Below are positions 1 through 17,500 of a stretch of 64,000 nucleotides of DNA, piece after piece. The notes beneath the pieces were generated by a model. The model had not been told where the DNA came from. It saw nothing but the letters and a program-made list of their open reading frames with translations, and searched no databases. Both the position numbers and the translations under genes were made by a program. Position 1 is the first letter of the stretch, and each line of letters starts with the position of its first letter. The stretch comes from Kryptolebias marmoratus (taxonomy: Eukaryota; Chordata; Actinopteri; Cyprinodontiformes; Rivulidae). Location of the stretch: NCBI RefSeq assembly GCF_001649575.2, contig NC_051445.1:7592874-7656873 (forward strand), written 5' to 3'.

Positions 1-50
1 TGTGTTTACTTTGTTTTTTTTCTCTCGAAGTCTCTGAAACGGTGTAATGA

Positions 51-4616
<4,566 letters not shown>

Positions 4617-4776
4617 AGTTGTTACTGTCAGAGTCTGGTGCGGCCTGTTTATCTGTTCATCTCACACTGCGCATCACTCACCAAAGCAATGCCTTTTCTT
4701 CACCCCATGTAGTGTGCATGCACCCCTCTGTTCTTGCAGTGCAATCTGCTTCGTATCTCACTTTCCATACATCTTG

Positions 4777-4778
<2 letters not shown>

Positions 4779-4813
<35 letters not shown>
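4779..4813. repeat. (AT)n microsatellite
   Basis: About 17 uninterrupted AT units lie in the early 3' UTR of mtf1. It is likely to vary in length between individuals. Confidence 0.95.
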
Positions 4814-4816
<3 letters not shown>

Positions 4817-6671
4817 ATACACAAGTAGGTACAAACTATAAATAATTTTTTGTTGAGTCTCATTGCTGTAGCTGAGTTTTTAGAAACCAGATTAGTTTGC
4901 TTCTTGAGATTTAGCAGCTTTAAAGCTGTGAAACAGCAGTAGATCCTATGTGGGGAAACACGATCTGTACATATTAACATCCACTCTCAATTAATTGAAT
5001 GAAATAAGTGTGTTGTCCAAGCACTGATAATGTAAGATTTCCTGTCTATAAGGGTTAAGGAAAGCAAAAACTTGTCTATATCCTTGTACTGTACCACGGG
5101 TCCTAAGAAATACTTAAAGCTGGTTTGCAGCTGACTAGAATGCACTGTATGTTGCTCTCGTTTTCAGTCACGTATTGCTGCCGGCAGGAATTTCAAGTGG
5201 TTGGCCACACAACCCCTCATTTGGCTGTTATATAGTTTGAAGTAACTTTTTAAGTATTTTTTTTTATTATTATTATTTTCTTGGAAGACTAATATAGTCA
5301 AAAAATGTGATGATTCTTTCTTTTGTTTTACTAATGGAGAAAAAAACCTGTGATCAGATCTGCTCGTCTCTGAGTGGCATTATGTCAATAAGTTGCCTCT
5401 AATTTAAACTAACTTAAATTTGTATATGTTAATTTATTTAAATATTTGATTTTAACAATATACTGAATACATTTATCTTCAAGATAGTAGAAAAAAATAA
5501 TTTATTCCAATTTTTTATTTTATTCTTTTTGTAAGGTTACTGATATTTGAACATGTATTGTTGAAAGGAAGTTTGGCAAAAAAAGAAAAAAAAAAGTGTA
5601 CCTCTAGCCAGCACATTAAATTATCATCTAGGATCTGCTTGTTCGCAAGAATGGTCCAACAGTAACAGCTACTGTCAACATCCCATGATTTTCAGGGCAG
5701 TGACCCTCTCAGGGATGCATCAAGTCATAACGGATCCCACTTCCCCCGGTTTGTTACCCTGACATTTGACGTTTTCTTTTACCAGAAGGCCCTCACTTGC
5801 AGTAGCCCTACATTTTGCTGCACTCTTCCCTATTTTTTGCACAGTATCTTGTAAAGAGAGTAATTTGACAGCTTGTTCGGTGACGTGACACCACTGTAGA
5901 CTTTTTGTATACAACTGCTGTAAAGTAGCATTTAAAGGATGGTGTCCGAGAGCCTGTAAATACAGTGCATAAACAGCTTTGAGAAACTGGTGGATTCCAG
6001 GATTTGTATTTTTGTATAGAATTTTGAATTTACTAACTCAGAGTTTGGAGCCAATATACCCCTTATCCTTGCATTCTTCCTTCTGTCATATTTATGTAGA
6101 GCAGTTTATCTTTTGCTGTTTATTGGTATGGTTTTATAAGCACCTGGGCTTCTGTACAGTCTGCACTGTAACAACATATGTAACATACAGAGTATAATTT
6201 AACAGTATTGTTTCACGTGGGACACAATGCAATGATGACAGAGAAAAGGCATTATCTCCTGTAGATGAAAGAGTTGAAGCTTCTTGGCCTTACAACGTTA
6301 ACTGCTCTGTAAGCCTCCTTGCCTTGACCAACGTGTCGGTTCTCATGTTCACTGATCTCCAGAAACAGAACGTCGAGACAACAAGGCCTGGGGTTTCTTC
6401 TGGTTCTACGTGGTCTGTGATTTTCAGCTGGGATGTTTTTTTGGAAAGTCTGGATCAGTGGCAAATCATCCAACAGAATTTTATTTCCAGGTTATTCAGT
6501 AAACTAAATTATTGAGCTAGTCACTTTAAACTAGACTCTAGTCCCTTTTTTGGAATTAATTGGAAGAATATATGTCACTTGTCTGACCGGGGCCAAGGAA
6601 TCAGATGTTCCTGATGACCAAGATAAGTCTTGAGTCAGTCAAACCAGTGTCTCATTTTATTATTACATTCA

Positions 6672-7265
6672 TACAGGACTGTGCAAAGGTTTGAAGTTTC
6701 TACGAAAACGGACTTTTCTGTCATTTTCTTTTTAAAGTGGCCTTGAAACTCAGTTCTTCATGCTCTCTGAAGGTGTTCAGTTGTTCTTTCAACATTGGCA
6801 GCTTTTTTCCCTCCCATTTTCAGACCAGACATCCGTCAGCTAATTTCATTCATTTACCGTATGACAACATTTTGACTAAAAGCTTATTAGGAATCACATT
6901 TTGCAAATTACGATTTTATGGCTGTTAGGCTGGGGTTTTTTCTGAAAGCGGTGGAAGAAACAGGGAAAGGAAAAGAAAGTGCCTGGAGATCAAATTTTCC
7001 ACTTTAGGTTGTTGGCACAACACTGCTTCATTCATTGCATTTGTGCTTTTTTATGCTTGAAAGGATCTTTAGTCAGCATCAGATTGGGTAACACAAATAT
7101 TTTCTTCCAACTGTAATGTACAAGAATTGGGTTGAAATTAATTCAAAAGCAGTTTAACTAAAAAAATTGACTCCAAGTCAGCCTGAAGAACTGTTGGTCA
7201 AAACCACAAGGAGGGACTTTAAAATTAAAAAAAAGAAGTCCTTAAAACCTTTGCACAGTTCTACC
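6672..7265. mobile_element. Non-autonomous DNA transposon with terminal inverted repeats
   Basis: The 15-mer ACTGTGCAAAGGTTT at 6678-6692 is the exact reverse complement of AAACCTTTGCACAGT at 7245-7259. A TA dinucleotide lies just outside each end. The roughly 590 bp between them encode nothing recognisable. This is the form of a Tc1/mariner-type internally deleted element; fish Tc1 relatives with a 'CTGTGCAAA' terminus are known. It lies inside the mtf1 3' UTR. The exact outer ends are uncertain by a few bases. Confidence 0.75.
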
Positions 7266-8253
7266 ACAACTTGTGATTAAAATCATTTCCTGCATGTGAA
7301 CTTGTCTTCATCCAAACGTGACCAAATTGGATTATTAAGACACTAGAAATTACAGAAAGGTCTCATATGTACTGTCGATGTACACATCTATGCAATTTAA
7401 AATGGCAGTCAAAGATAAGTTACTTCAACTTTGCCCATGATTTGAACTCATTTAATGACACCCAGAGGAAAAGGTTTTTAGTGTCTCCATTATTATTATA
7501 CTGCTTGAACTCTTATTGCAGTGATAAATTCTTACATGAATGTGGTGCAAATCCGGATTTAAAGAGCATTAAGTTAGTATTTTGCGCCACATCCATCCGA
7601 AATGCAGGTTTTGCTTCTGTGGCAACTTGTTTTGAAACAAACTGGGTTTATTTGAGGACGTCTTTGGAGGTTGGTTCTGTTTTAAGAATTATCTTGGTTA
7701 ACGTACGCAGATTTTCCTCAGATTTTGTAAGCAAGCACTCACTCCATTTATCGTATCGTTGCAGCCTTTCATGCGTTTGTGGATCATTTCAGCTTTTTTT
7801 TTCCTCCCTCTTCAGTAAAAGTGAAACTTATTGCTGCCAGTATTTTATTATTATTATTATTATTCAGAGATGGTCTTTAACTCAGCCCAGGTTTGTCTGT
7901 CTATCTGAAAAGGGTGACAGTAGTAAATCACAGATGGTGGCTTTTTTTTGGAAGCAGGTAAAACAAAACAAAAATTAACATTTTTGAACAGGTAATAAAT
8001 TTAGGAAAGTACATGCTTCCAATGAATTGTCCAACATCCAAAGAGTGAGGAAATGTTAAGGATTTGTATTTTTAAAAGAATGTATAATGTGAAAATATTT
8101 GCTTATGCTTGTTTCGTATAAAGTGATGAATAACTTTATGAATTGAGAGCAATATAATACTAATAAAACCTTGTCACTAAAATGTTCTGCATGTCATTTT
8201 TTTAAACACTTAAATATCTGTGATTATTAAGTTTATTCAGGTACAAAATTACA

Positions 8254-8712
8254 TTACTCCTCTTTGGTTAGATGATATGTGACGGGCACATCCTGAAGGG
8301 ATTTTCTCTGCAAGAAAAAAAAAAGAGATTAAACAAACAAAACGATGAGTTAGAATAAGTTACAGAGGGAGGAAACTATTCACTCACCACTAAAACATGT
8401 TTTAGAGCCACCAAGTCATTGATGACTGATTTGCACAGATTTATGTTGTCAGACAGGGTGAGCAGTCTGTCCTCCAAGTCCTCCATGTTCTGCAAACACA
8501 AACACTTCAGTTAGGACGGATGAATGACTGTCGACGGCCTCGTTATGTCGGAGCCAACCTGATGCGATTGAAGCACAGCCTCTTCAACCTGCGGCTTTTC
8601 TGCATCACCTGCAAGCATTTCACATTAAAACCACTAAAAACGAGACAAACCAACGGTATGCTGTGAAGGTGAGCGTTGCGTTACCCGTGTCCGAGGTCAC
8701 ACCTGTCGACAT
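8254..8712 (-). CDS. Small spliced gene, 77 aa, unrecognised; positional counterpart of C1orf122
   Basis: Read on the minus strand, four exons join in frame with GT-AG introns: 8712-8685, 8608-8559, 8489-8388 and 8307-8254 (ATG at 8712-8710, TAA at 8256-8254). The 77-residue product starts MSTGVTSDTGDAEK. Residues of about 15 to 60 contain MEDLEDRLLTL and are rich in Leu/Glu/Asp, which suggests one amphipathic or coiled-coil helix. It ends PVTYHLTKEE. There is no signal peptide or membrane segment. An AATAAA on this strand lies at 8237-8232. The start is about 370 bp from yrdc, head to head, and the gene is tail to tail with mtf1. That is the arrangement I recall for human C1orf122 between YRDC and MTF1, but I cannot claim clear sequence similarity. 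Function unknown. Confidence 0.72.
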
Positions 8713-9084
8713 GGCCTTCAGCGTAAAGCGGGGTCTTAATTTGAAAGCGCTCAGGTGATTTATGTGTTTCTAATCAATCTACGTACTGACGTAAAACGAA
8801 TCACTACGTCGGTCAGAGCTGGCAGAGCTTTCTCGTGAACTATTCAAGTCGTCGTTTATAAGTAAATCACAAATTGCAGCTTTCGTCTAGTTTATTTTCT
8901 TAAATTAATTTCGTTAAATTTGCTTTAATCGAGCATCCTCGGTGATTTTAACGCAGTTTTCGTGTAGCTGTCCCTTTAAGAAAGTGATGTAAGAATTTAG
9001 GGGCGTAACCCGGAACCTTTGAGTTATTACATCAGGCGGAACATGCTGCTGGTCCGCGAAAGAACACATCTGTGGCTTTAATTT
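8713..9084. promoter_or_regulatory. Compact divergent promoter between the small gene and yrdc
   Basis: Only 372 bp separate the two divergent start codons. The stretch contains CRE-like TGACGTAA near 8787 and an ETS-like CCGGAA in the sequence just before yrdc (about 9010), with no TATA box at a useful distance. This is typical of a bidirectional housekeeping promoter. The motifs are seen in the sequence; promoter activity is inferred. Confidence 0.55.
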
Positions 9085-12000
9085 ATGACTTCAGTTGGTT
9101 TTATCGCTGCTAAACTGGTTTGTTTCAGAGGAGGACACAATTCAGCGGTGGCTCGTCGGCTTGAAGCTAAAATGTGTAAAGAAATGAAGACTAAACTGCT
9201 CCGTTTGTTGCCGCTGACTTCCAGCAGGCCCGCGAGTCATCAGGGGATCCAAACAGGTACATCTGGTTCGTTACCAATATATGTCATTCAGAGCCTGAAG
9301 TACACGGACTTTCGGGTCAGTTCAGTAAAGCTGATCGTTCTTAAAATAAGTAAATGGTTTAGACAAGCTGAAACATTTACAGTAGGGGTGAAGAAACTAA
9401 AACACTGCAACCTTTTTACATTTAAAACGTTCAGTACCCAGCTAACCAGTAATTACAGTACTGTGCTAAAGTGTTGAGCTACTCATTATTTACAGTTTAT
9501 TCCAAAGGAGCCAGTCTGTCTTTTTTATTGATATTGACAATAGTTTCCATTTTCAGCTCATTGTGCTGCCATTTCTGAGTGGATTTTTTTTTTTTTTTTA
9601 TTATTTGTATCATTTTCATGAGGCACTCGAGCACATAATGGCCCCTAAACCAAAGGGATAAACCAGGAAACTTCAACAATAATAGTTTAAATGACGTCTT
9701 TGGTTTGTAAAACAGTAAAACATTATTGATTTGAAGACACCAGTTCTAGAAAATCTTTCAACTGCTTTCATTAACAGCTCAGAATTAAATCTGACTGTTT
9801 ACAGAGATAGAAAATTATGATTAAATCTTTTCCCTTCAAAATGTTGCTGATCAGACATATGTAAGCACATTTTATGTATCTGACATAAATTCTGTCTGGG
9901 AAAAGATGAACCATAATCTGGGATAGTGTGAATTGAAGACTTCTAGTAGGTTAAAAACAAAATGGTGGTAAGATCTAAGTAGTAATTGGTGTTTTTGAAA
10001 AGTGCCACTTTCCAGCTCTTTGTTTGTAGCTTTGTGGCTCCTCTTTATCAGTGATCAATATCCATGTGATCTGAGGGGCACGGTTACGTATCTTACCTGT
10101 ATCTGTGAATGTTAAGCATCACTGAGCTCAGGTCGCTGCTTAGACATTCAGGAAAAGTAGATTGGTGAGGCTAGGGGGGCAATAAAGCTTTGAAAGACAA
10201 ACATATTCCACCAGTTGTGTTTTAAAAGGTGAAAGATCTGTGCTCCTCAGATCTCTCAGACATAAACGTGTATGACCTCTCTATATGACATATATATATA
10301 TTTTCTTCTTTAATCGCAGATGGTACTGAGATCCTGAACTGTGCTGTGAAGGCCCTGAAGGACGGTCACATTGTTGCTGTTCCCACGGACACCATCTACG
10401 GCCTGGCATGTCTGGCCCAAAACTCTGAGGCGGTGAGAAAAATCTACGACGTGAAAGGACGCAACGGACACAAGCCGCTGGCCATTTGTGTTGGAGAAAT
10501 TCAAGATATATATAAGTGAGTGCGCTACGTGCCTGAAGATTTTTTTTTTTTTTTTTAGACCTCTGTTTTGATTCACTGGTTTGTGAAGACAGGCTGATAT
10601 AAAAATTCCCAGTTTAAAGGATCAGTTTTACCGTTGTGTAATGACTTTAATCTTTAAAAGCACAAAGTTTTATGTCTGATCCTGCTCTTTTATCATGAAG
10701 GTAAAAGTGTTATTCTTGCACTAAGACACATTTTATGTTTAGTAACGGGTAATCCTGCTCTCAAAGCTAGCCATTCTATAACAGTTCATGCTTTTTTCTG
10801 TCCTTCAAGGCTTTGTTGAACTTTTGTTGCAGGTTAGCTAAATTAGTGGAGTTATGGGTGAGGAGTACATCCAAATTCTGAATGACAATATTGTAGTGTA
10901 GCAAGAAACTGTTCCAGCAAAACCTTAAATTTTATTATATTAAGAGCTGCCATTTGTGCTTTTAATTGTCAAAAAAATAGCAAAATACTCAATATCTGTG
11001 CAATATTCTTCTCTGTTGTAAAAAACTGTTAAGAATTTTTGCACAACAAGCTAATAAAATGTATTTTATGGTTTCATTTCATTGTGTAACTGTGTAATAA
11101 TTTAACCCAACTCTAAACACGGATCACATCCTTCTGCAAGTGGTCACAAAATTAAAAGCATCAGATTTCTCAGATAATGATTTAAATCGCCGCACTCCCG
11201 TGTTTCGGGTAACCACATCTTCTTGTTTCCGTCAACAGATTCTGTAAGGTGAAGGTGAAGGAGGAGCTGCTGGGCGACCTGCTGCCTGGTCCCGTCACTC
11301 TGGTGTTTGAAAGGTCCGAAGCTCTGAACACCGATCTCAACCCCTTCACTTCAGTAAGTCTGCATCTTTAATGAAAGACTTATAAAAACCAAACGGTGAT
11401 TTATTATTAAACCGTGCTCTCCTCAGCTTGTAGGTGTGCGTATTCCCAATCACGCCTTTATGAGGCGTCTTTGTCAGATGTGTGGAGAACCGTTAGCGCT
11501 CACCAGCGCCAACATCAGCTCACAAACCAGCACAGTAGAAGTTTGTGTAAGTGTCAGAAACGAGTAATGTGTCTAAAGTCTGTGAAGCTGACGTTTTATG
11601 AAGGTGGTTTGCTTTTTTTTGTTTGTTTCTGCTAAGGAGTTTCAGGAACTCTGGCCAAAACTGTCTGTGGTGGTCGATGGTGGTCCAATAGGAGACGAGA
11701 GCCGCCTCGGGTCAACAGTCATTGACTTGTCAGTACTCGGCAAATATCGAGTCATCAGGCCCGGCTGGTGAGTCTACAGTCATCTGCTGCACTTTCACAT
11801 GTTGTTCACAAAGTAATGACATTCAGGTACAGAAACAAAGATTTTAGTTCTGAACCAGGAAGGCGTTCAGAAAACACATCCTGATCTTGTTGTTTATGTT
11901 GTGAGTGAAGGAACCAACCTGGATGCATCCAGAATTCACCAGTTTCTTTTCTCACATTACACATCTCCATCTATTTTTATATGATGTTTCGAGAATAATG

Positions 12001-12930
12001 TTTTTGACAGTTTGTTTGCCTGTCTGTCAGAAATCGGTGGCGTAAAACTCATCTGACTGGGAGGCAAACAAAATGCCCCCACTTCTGTTCTCATACTGGA
12101 ACAGATAGGCTGTCCTGTATGCGTTTCATTTTCTTTGCTGTTAAAATCATTAACAGAAGGTCACTTTTAACCAAAAACCCATCTGGTCATTTCATCGCGC
12201 ACGTAAGTTAAATTTGCTGGTTGGGTTCTAAGTTCGACTTTCTTTACATAATAAAAAGAGACAGAATGTGTATATTTTTTCTGTCTCTTGCACAGCCTCT
12301 GTCAGAATAACTAAGCACAAAAGCAGCGTTGAGCATGTGCTGAAGGCTTATTTACAGCTGCTGCTTCTGACTCCTCTTTGCCGCTGACTGAGCAGAAGAG
12401 AAACGAATGTCTTTCTGCGGTAGAAAAAACATGACATCACAGTACAGCCAGCAGCTTGGATTCAGAAGTTGCTAGATTTCTGGTTAGGTTGGTTTGTTTT
12501 TATTCTCTTTAGTGTCATTTGGTTATAACTTATAAGAACTGAACTGTTTTTGTGTCAGTATGTAAGAGGGATAATTATATTTGAGTATTTCACAAAGAAA
12601 AAAACAAATATTGGAACCTTATAATTGAAACATATCTGTTCTCGTACTTGAGAATCTAAGTTCAAGCTAGATAAACTATTGACATTAATTAATCTGATGA
12701 AACACGAGCCCAGTTCATACGGACGTATCATGAATGGCTGCCAGGTGGGAGGAAATGACCATGTAGGCAGCTGGTCACATTGTGTTTTGCTCTCTCTTCA
12801 CGCCTGCTTGGAGGTGGACTTGCTTTAATGCACAAGAAATGACCCTAATTCTGTTTTCAGTGCCCTTTCTTCTACGCTTGACGTGTTGGAAAGCAAATAT
12901 GGCCTGTCAGAGGACTCGGGGGAAGAATGA
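9085..12930 (+). CDS. yrdc: YrdC domain-containing threonylcarbamoyl-AMP synthase
   Basis: YRDC (Sua5/YrdC family) makes threonylcarbamoyl-AMP from threonine, bicarbonate and ATP, the precursor for tRNA t6A37, in cytosol and mitochondria. The exons are 9085-9256, 10320-10515, 11239-11353, 11427-11546, 11637-11767 and 12861-12930, coding 267 residues (human about 279). Family motifs appear in order: PTDTIYGLA (residues 79-87), KGRNGHKPLAI, LLPGPVTLVFER, LTSANISSQ and RLGSTVIDLS, then RPGCALSSTLDVLESKYGL at the C terminus. The first 30 residues are basic, with no acid before Glu27, like a mitochondrial transit peptide. An in-frame ATG at 9172 would remove them and give 238 residues. I chose 9085 because it matches the family length. 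A poly(A) signal AATAAA is at 13186-13191. Identity is secure. The start remains open. Confidence 0.95.
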
Positions 12931-14511
12931 CCTTTAAACCCTCCGCACTCCGAAACACACGCCGAGACGCACAACCAGCTCCGACCCGGGGGATACGTGG
13001 GAAAACAAAGAAGCAGGGAATCTGACTGTCCTGGGAAAAGCTAAAACTCGGGATGAAATCGGGTCTTACCACACTCATGGCAGCTGTCTTCAGGTCAGGA
13101 GGGAGATCTTTGTTTATCACAGTTAACCTAGAATCAGATGGAGTGAAGATGTTTCAGCTTCCTGTTTGTCAGCTGCATCTTTACAAATAAAACTGTTTTA
13201 GGAAAAAGCTTCAGGTTAAATGGGGACTGTATCATTACAGAGGACACTTTATGGCAGAAATGTTTTCACTTTTTTTAGCGACATTAATGGTTGGAAGTCC
13301 CTAAAAATCCTAATGATTTAATTAAATCTTCTTTTATTATTGTAACTACCCATATTTATTTTATCTGAGACAATGTAAGATTCAAACCACAGTCTGGAAG
13401 CATTCACAGTAACATAAGATGCCTGAAGAGGTATCTTATATGTTTAAAGGATTGTAAACTCTGTATATTAAAAGGAAAAGTTTTAGATATCATTGTGTTC
13501 ATTATGCATAAAAAACTGTGTGAAACATATTTGCTATTGTTCATTCGGAGGTGTCTGGATATAACTCATGAATGATTCTTAACGGAGAGTGAAATTAAGA
13601 GACTGACTACCCCTCACATGAAAATCAACAACCAAAGCACGAAGGAGCACATTTAAAGTTTTCACAAACATCTTTTGTAGTAAATTCTTCCACTGAAAAT
13701 AAACAAAGATAAAGATGAAGCTTTAGTTACAACTACATGATTATATTTATGATTTAATGGCAACTTATTTTATTCATGAAGCCACTCGTTAACATTTAGA
13801 TTTGGGTCTTGTAACTTCTGATTCTCTTTTTACAGTTTTGAATTGTAAAACTGAGTGTTTGACATATTATGAAATAAATATTTGCTTTCTATGAGCATCT
13901 CAGGAAAGCAGAGGGATTGAGTGCTACTCTTCTCCAGACCCGTTTGTCACCCAAACATGAAATCTTGACATTTTGGCTTGATCATAAATTTAATGTATAA
14001 ATGTGAGATATTCCTGCTCAGCTGAATGTTCAGCAGAAAATCAAATTAAAAGACAAATGATGAGAATTGAGTCATGCAAATAATAATAATAATAATTTAA
14101 AAAAAAATAACAGTTGAAGCTCAACATGACATCTCATTTACAAACTTCCAACCTTTTAAAGAAACATTTGGGTTTAATTCTCTGCCTAAAAGAAGGGAAA
14201 ACCTGTCGTGAGCTTCAGGTTATTTCCACAGTTGAGACACTTGAGGTCAGACATGCTGACACTGTATCTGATTATCAAGCAGGAGAACGAGGATCATACA
14301 GTCTACGGAGCAGGTCAGAGTCTGAACTTTGACGGCTCAGATAAAAACGGCTCTGACACGTCGTTGTGCTGCTTTACCCAAAATCTCATCAACATCGTGT
14401 TCTTTCAGTCCTGCCGATGAGCAACCGAGAGAACCACATCCTTCTGCATTCACGACCAGATCTGTCCGTCTTTATAGTTTATGACACCAGAGCATGCAGT
14501 TTCCTTGGACT
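12931..14511. other. yrdc 3' UTR and gene-free interval before the maneal 3' end
   Basis: AATAAA at 13186-13191 probably ends yrdc. On the opposite strand a reverse TTTATT at 13769-13774 may end maneal, whose 3' UTR would then run from 14511 down to about 13750. Between the two I see only AT-rich unique sequence and a short AAT run near 14082. No coding exon or RNA gene is evident. Confidence 0.5.
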
Positions 14512-17500
14512 TCACATGAGCCACTGCTCCTTCTCTTTATTGAACTGTTCAGCCCAGTGGCGGGTTAGTTCCAGGTAGTGATCGGGTCCGTGTGGCTGAT
14601 AGTCTAAATAAACACGAGTCGCTGTTTTTTTGGGCATGGCCCTCTCTATCTGTGTGCCTTCGTGCCACTCGTTAAAAGATGTGATGGTGATTATCTCTGG
14701 GCGCACATTAAGCGCCGCCTGCAGGGCCGTCTCGTAGTACCTGCCGTTCACTCGGTTTCTCGTGTTGTGGTTGTTCCACGGCCGAATGCTGGTGTCGATG
14801 TAACCTGGGCCCACGCTGGGGATGAAAAGGAGGTTGTTCCCATCACAAAACGCCTTGATGGCCTTCCAGTTCTGGTGAGAGGCGCCGAAGGAGAAGCCGT
14901 TGGAGGCGAAGTAAGTGTACATGCCGTCGAAGCCAGCTGCGAGGATGTCGTGCTTGTGACGCTCCTCCACAATCAGAGCGATGAAAACCGAGTCGTAGGC
15001 AGAACCGCGCACGCTGTGGGATCCAGCGGGAGTCAAAAGTTCCGACCAGGACTCGGGTGGAGTTAGGTAGGAGTCATAGATGTAGAACAGAGGAAGACTC
15101 TTCCCTGTGCTGGAAGAAAATTTGTAGAAGGCCCCGTGGTCGCCGTACCTTGAAAAATATCAAGACAGTAAACGAAGACATCTGTTACTGCTGAGTCCAT
15201 TACCTGATCAATGTTTGATAGGTTTAATCAATCAGCTGCCTTTCCTTTCTCAGCTGAGAAGCATTACTATGGTCAGGTTTTATTGGAAGATACCTCTCAT
15301 TTTAAAGAAGTAGTGGATATTTTGCTTAAATTCCTTATAGAACCATTACAGAGCCAACAAATACTGTTCAAACTGGCATAAAGTAAAAAACCAGGAATCC
15401 TAACAAAAAGGTCAAACATGAGAAAATGTGTGTAAAATGGTGCATAAAACCCAAGATTCTATGAAACTATAAACATAAAATATGAGATTTGATGTTTGCT
15501 TCAAACAGACAGCGGCAGTGAAACATTTGCAATTAAAGGCCTAGCATTCCTGGAGGGAATGCATATCACCCGCTGCCCTTCATGCCAGAGTTTTAGACTA
15601 ACGTTTACGATCTCACATTATATCTGGAGCTGTGAGGCTCAAAGTTTGTGTTGTGAGTAACTCAGCTGCTACCACACTAAATCTTAGCTCAGCATCTGTA
15701 AAATGACTGAATTGTAGTTTTTGTGCTGGATAATGTCAATAAGCTATGGTGGCCATCTTGAATTGGACTGACTCCAAAAGTTATTCTGTTCTAGATGCAC
15801 ATCCAGTGATTACTGCCTGAAAGATTTGGTAGCAGACACACAAAGACAAAGGCAAAAACATTATCGCTCCACCTTTGCCTTTTGGCGACTGACAGCTGCA
15901 CAAACCAATCATCACTTTTTCCACCTTGAGGCAAAATGTGCAGATTTTGCTTTAAAAACAAAATCCATTAGACGTTCTGTTGTGGGGGAGCTTTGAGTTT
16001 GTGTGTACTTGACAGTCTGAGACCCAGCATTCGCTTAAATACTCATTTATAAGTCATGAAGCTGCCCTTATATAATCAAAAAGCAACCTAAAAGTATTTC
16101 TATGTTGTGACCTGTTTCCTTAGCTTTGCATGCAATCTTAATGGATTTCAGTTTGAGCTGCATTGCTGGTGATGTGCAGCCAGACAACCACCTACCTGTC
16201 AATAATGTACTTGATGTTGTCGTGCACGGTCTGGTCGTTCCTCCCTCTGTACGGCTGGATGTGAAAAGCAACCTGGAAATAAATGAAGACAGACATGCAG
16301 TTACGTAGTTTCCACCGTCAACACTAACAAAGACAGATGAAGCGTCTCCGCCTTCCCTTGTTGTTCAAAACTGAAGCCAAAATGTCAGGGGGGTTTTTTG
16401 GGGTTGCTGCCATTTTGTATTTTTTGGGCCAGTGTCTGCTCACTCCGGATGTGGTGCTGGCTGTGACACTGCCTCAAATAATGCGTTGTAAAAACATAGC
16501 AGCAAGATAAGAACTACACGAATCAACAGAAATTAACACCTGAAAAAAACTAACCTGAAGTGTATTTTCATTTTTTTAAGACAGGAAAATTACATGAAGG
16601 GGCGGGGCTTAAAACCTGTACTGTAGCCAGCCTACAGGGGGCGCTTGTCCTTTGAGGCTTCTTCTGGCTTCCGGTCCTGTGTTTATTTATAATACATCTT
16701 GATGGTTTTCACTAAATTCAAAGCCAACATTTTCAAGGTCTCTTAGAAGTTACCTTAAATATGTTTTACTTAAAATCTGATTTTTCCAGAGGAGCCTTTT
16801 ATAATTTGCTTGTATGAGCAACGACAGGATTTCCTAAACTGCTCAATCACATGGTTACAGCTCAAACTGGAAAAAAAAATTTCTATATGCTTAAAATAAA
16901 AAAAATAATGTAGGCTTTGCAAAAAATGGTTGGATTTTTTTTTTATTCAGTTTGTTTAGAAGCTTTTAAATTTGCTCTTCAATGAGTCCTGCTCTGAGTT
17001 GTAGTTAGCTTGATTTTAAGTAAATTTATCCCCAATTCTCCCAACTCCCAAATTCTTCAGACTGCTGTCTGCTGCAAGCGAGATACTGTCTACTCATAAG
17101 AGCGCCACACCACCCGACTCAAAGAATAGCAGTAGGCATCATCTCGTCACCTCCGGCTTATATTATAGTGTCTTCATTAATATTTAACTGGAAACAACAG
17201 ACAAATCTCTTGACTGGGATCAGCAGAACAAAAGATTTCTCCTTACAGTGAAGAAGAATGTTATTACGGTTTTATTTTGGGGCAAAGTCTTTTACAGTCT
17301 AGTTTTTTTTTTATTATTATTATTCTGAGTCGAGACCTCCTCCTGAGAGCCATTGTATCGCTCACTTTATATTTCTGTAAGAAATATTTTTAATTCATGG
17401 ACGGGAACGTTACAAGAGACTTGAAGTGACATGTACACAAAAGGTACTTAAGATGAATATTTTAAGATGGTGTTTAGAGACTTCAGTGACTTTGATTATG

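Larger units (their letters stand above)
4617..8190 (+). other. mtf1: mtf1 3' UTR (inferred)
   Basis: AT-rich sequence follows the mtf1 stop with no splice-consistent coding exon. A canonical AATAAA at 8162-8167 with T-rich sequence downstream is the likely poly(A) signal, giving a 3' UTR of about 3.6 kb. The longest open frame inside (7367-7978) has no recognisable domain. A dinucleotide repeat and a transposon-like insertion, annotated separately, lie within it. The extent is inferred from the signal and the lack of other genes. Confidence 0.6.

Noticed and set aside
7367..7978. 203-codon open frame in the mtf1 3' UTR
   Set aside because: Low-complexity, no recognisable domain, no splice or promoter support. 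It fits chance in UTR sequence.
14662..15066. 134-codon open frame on the plus strand
   Set aside because: It is antisense to the conserved last maneal exon, so it is a shadow of that coding sequence.
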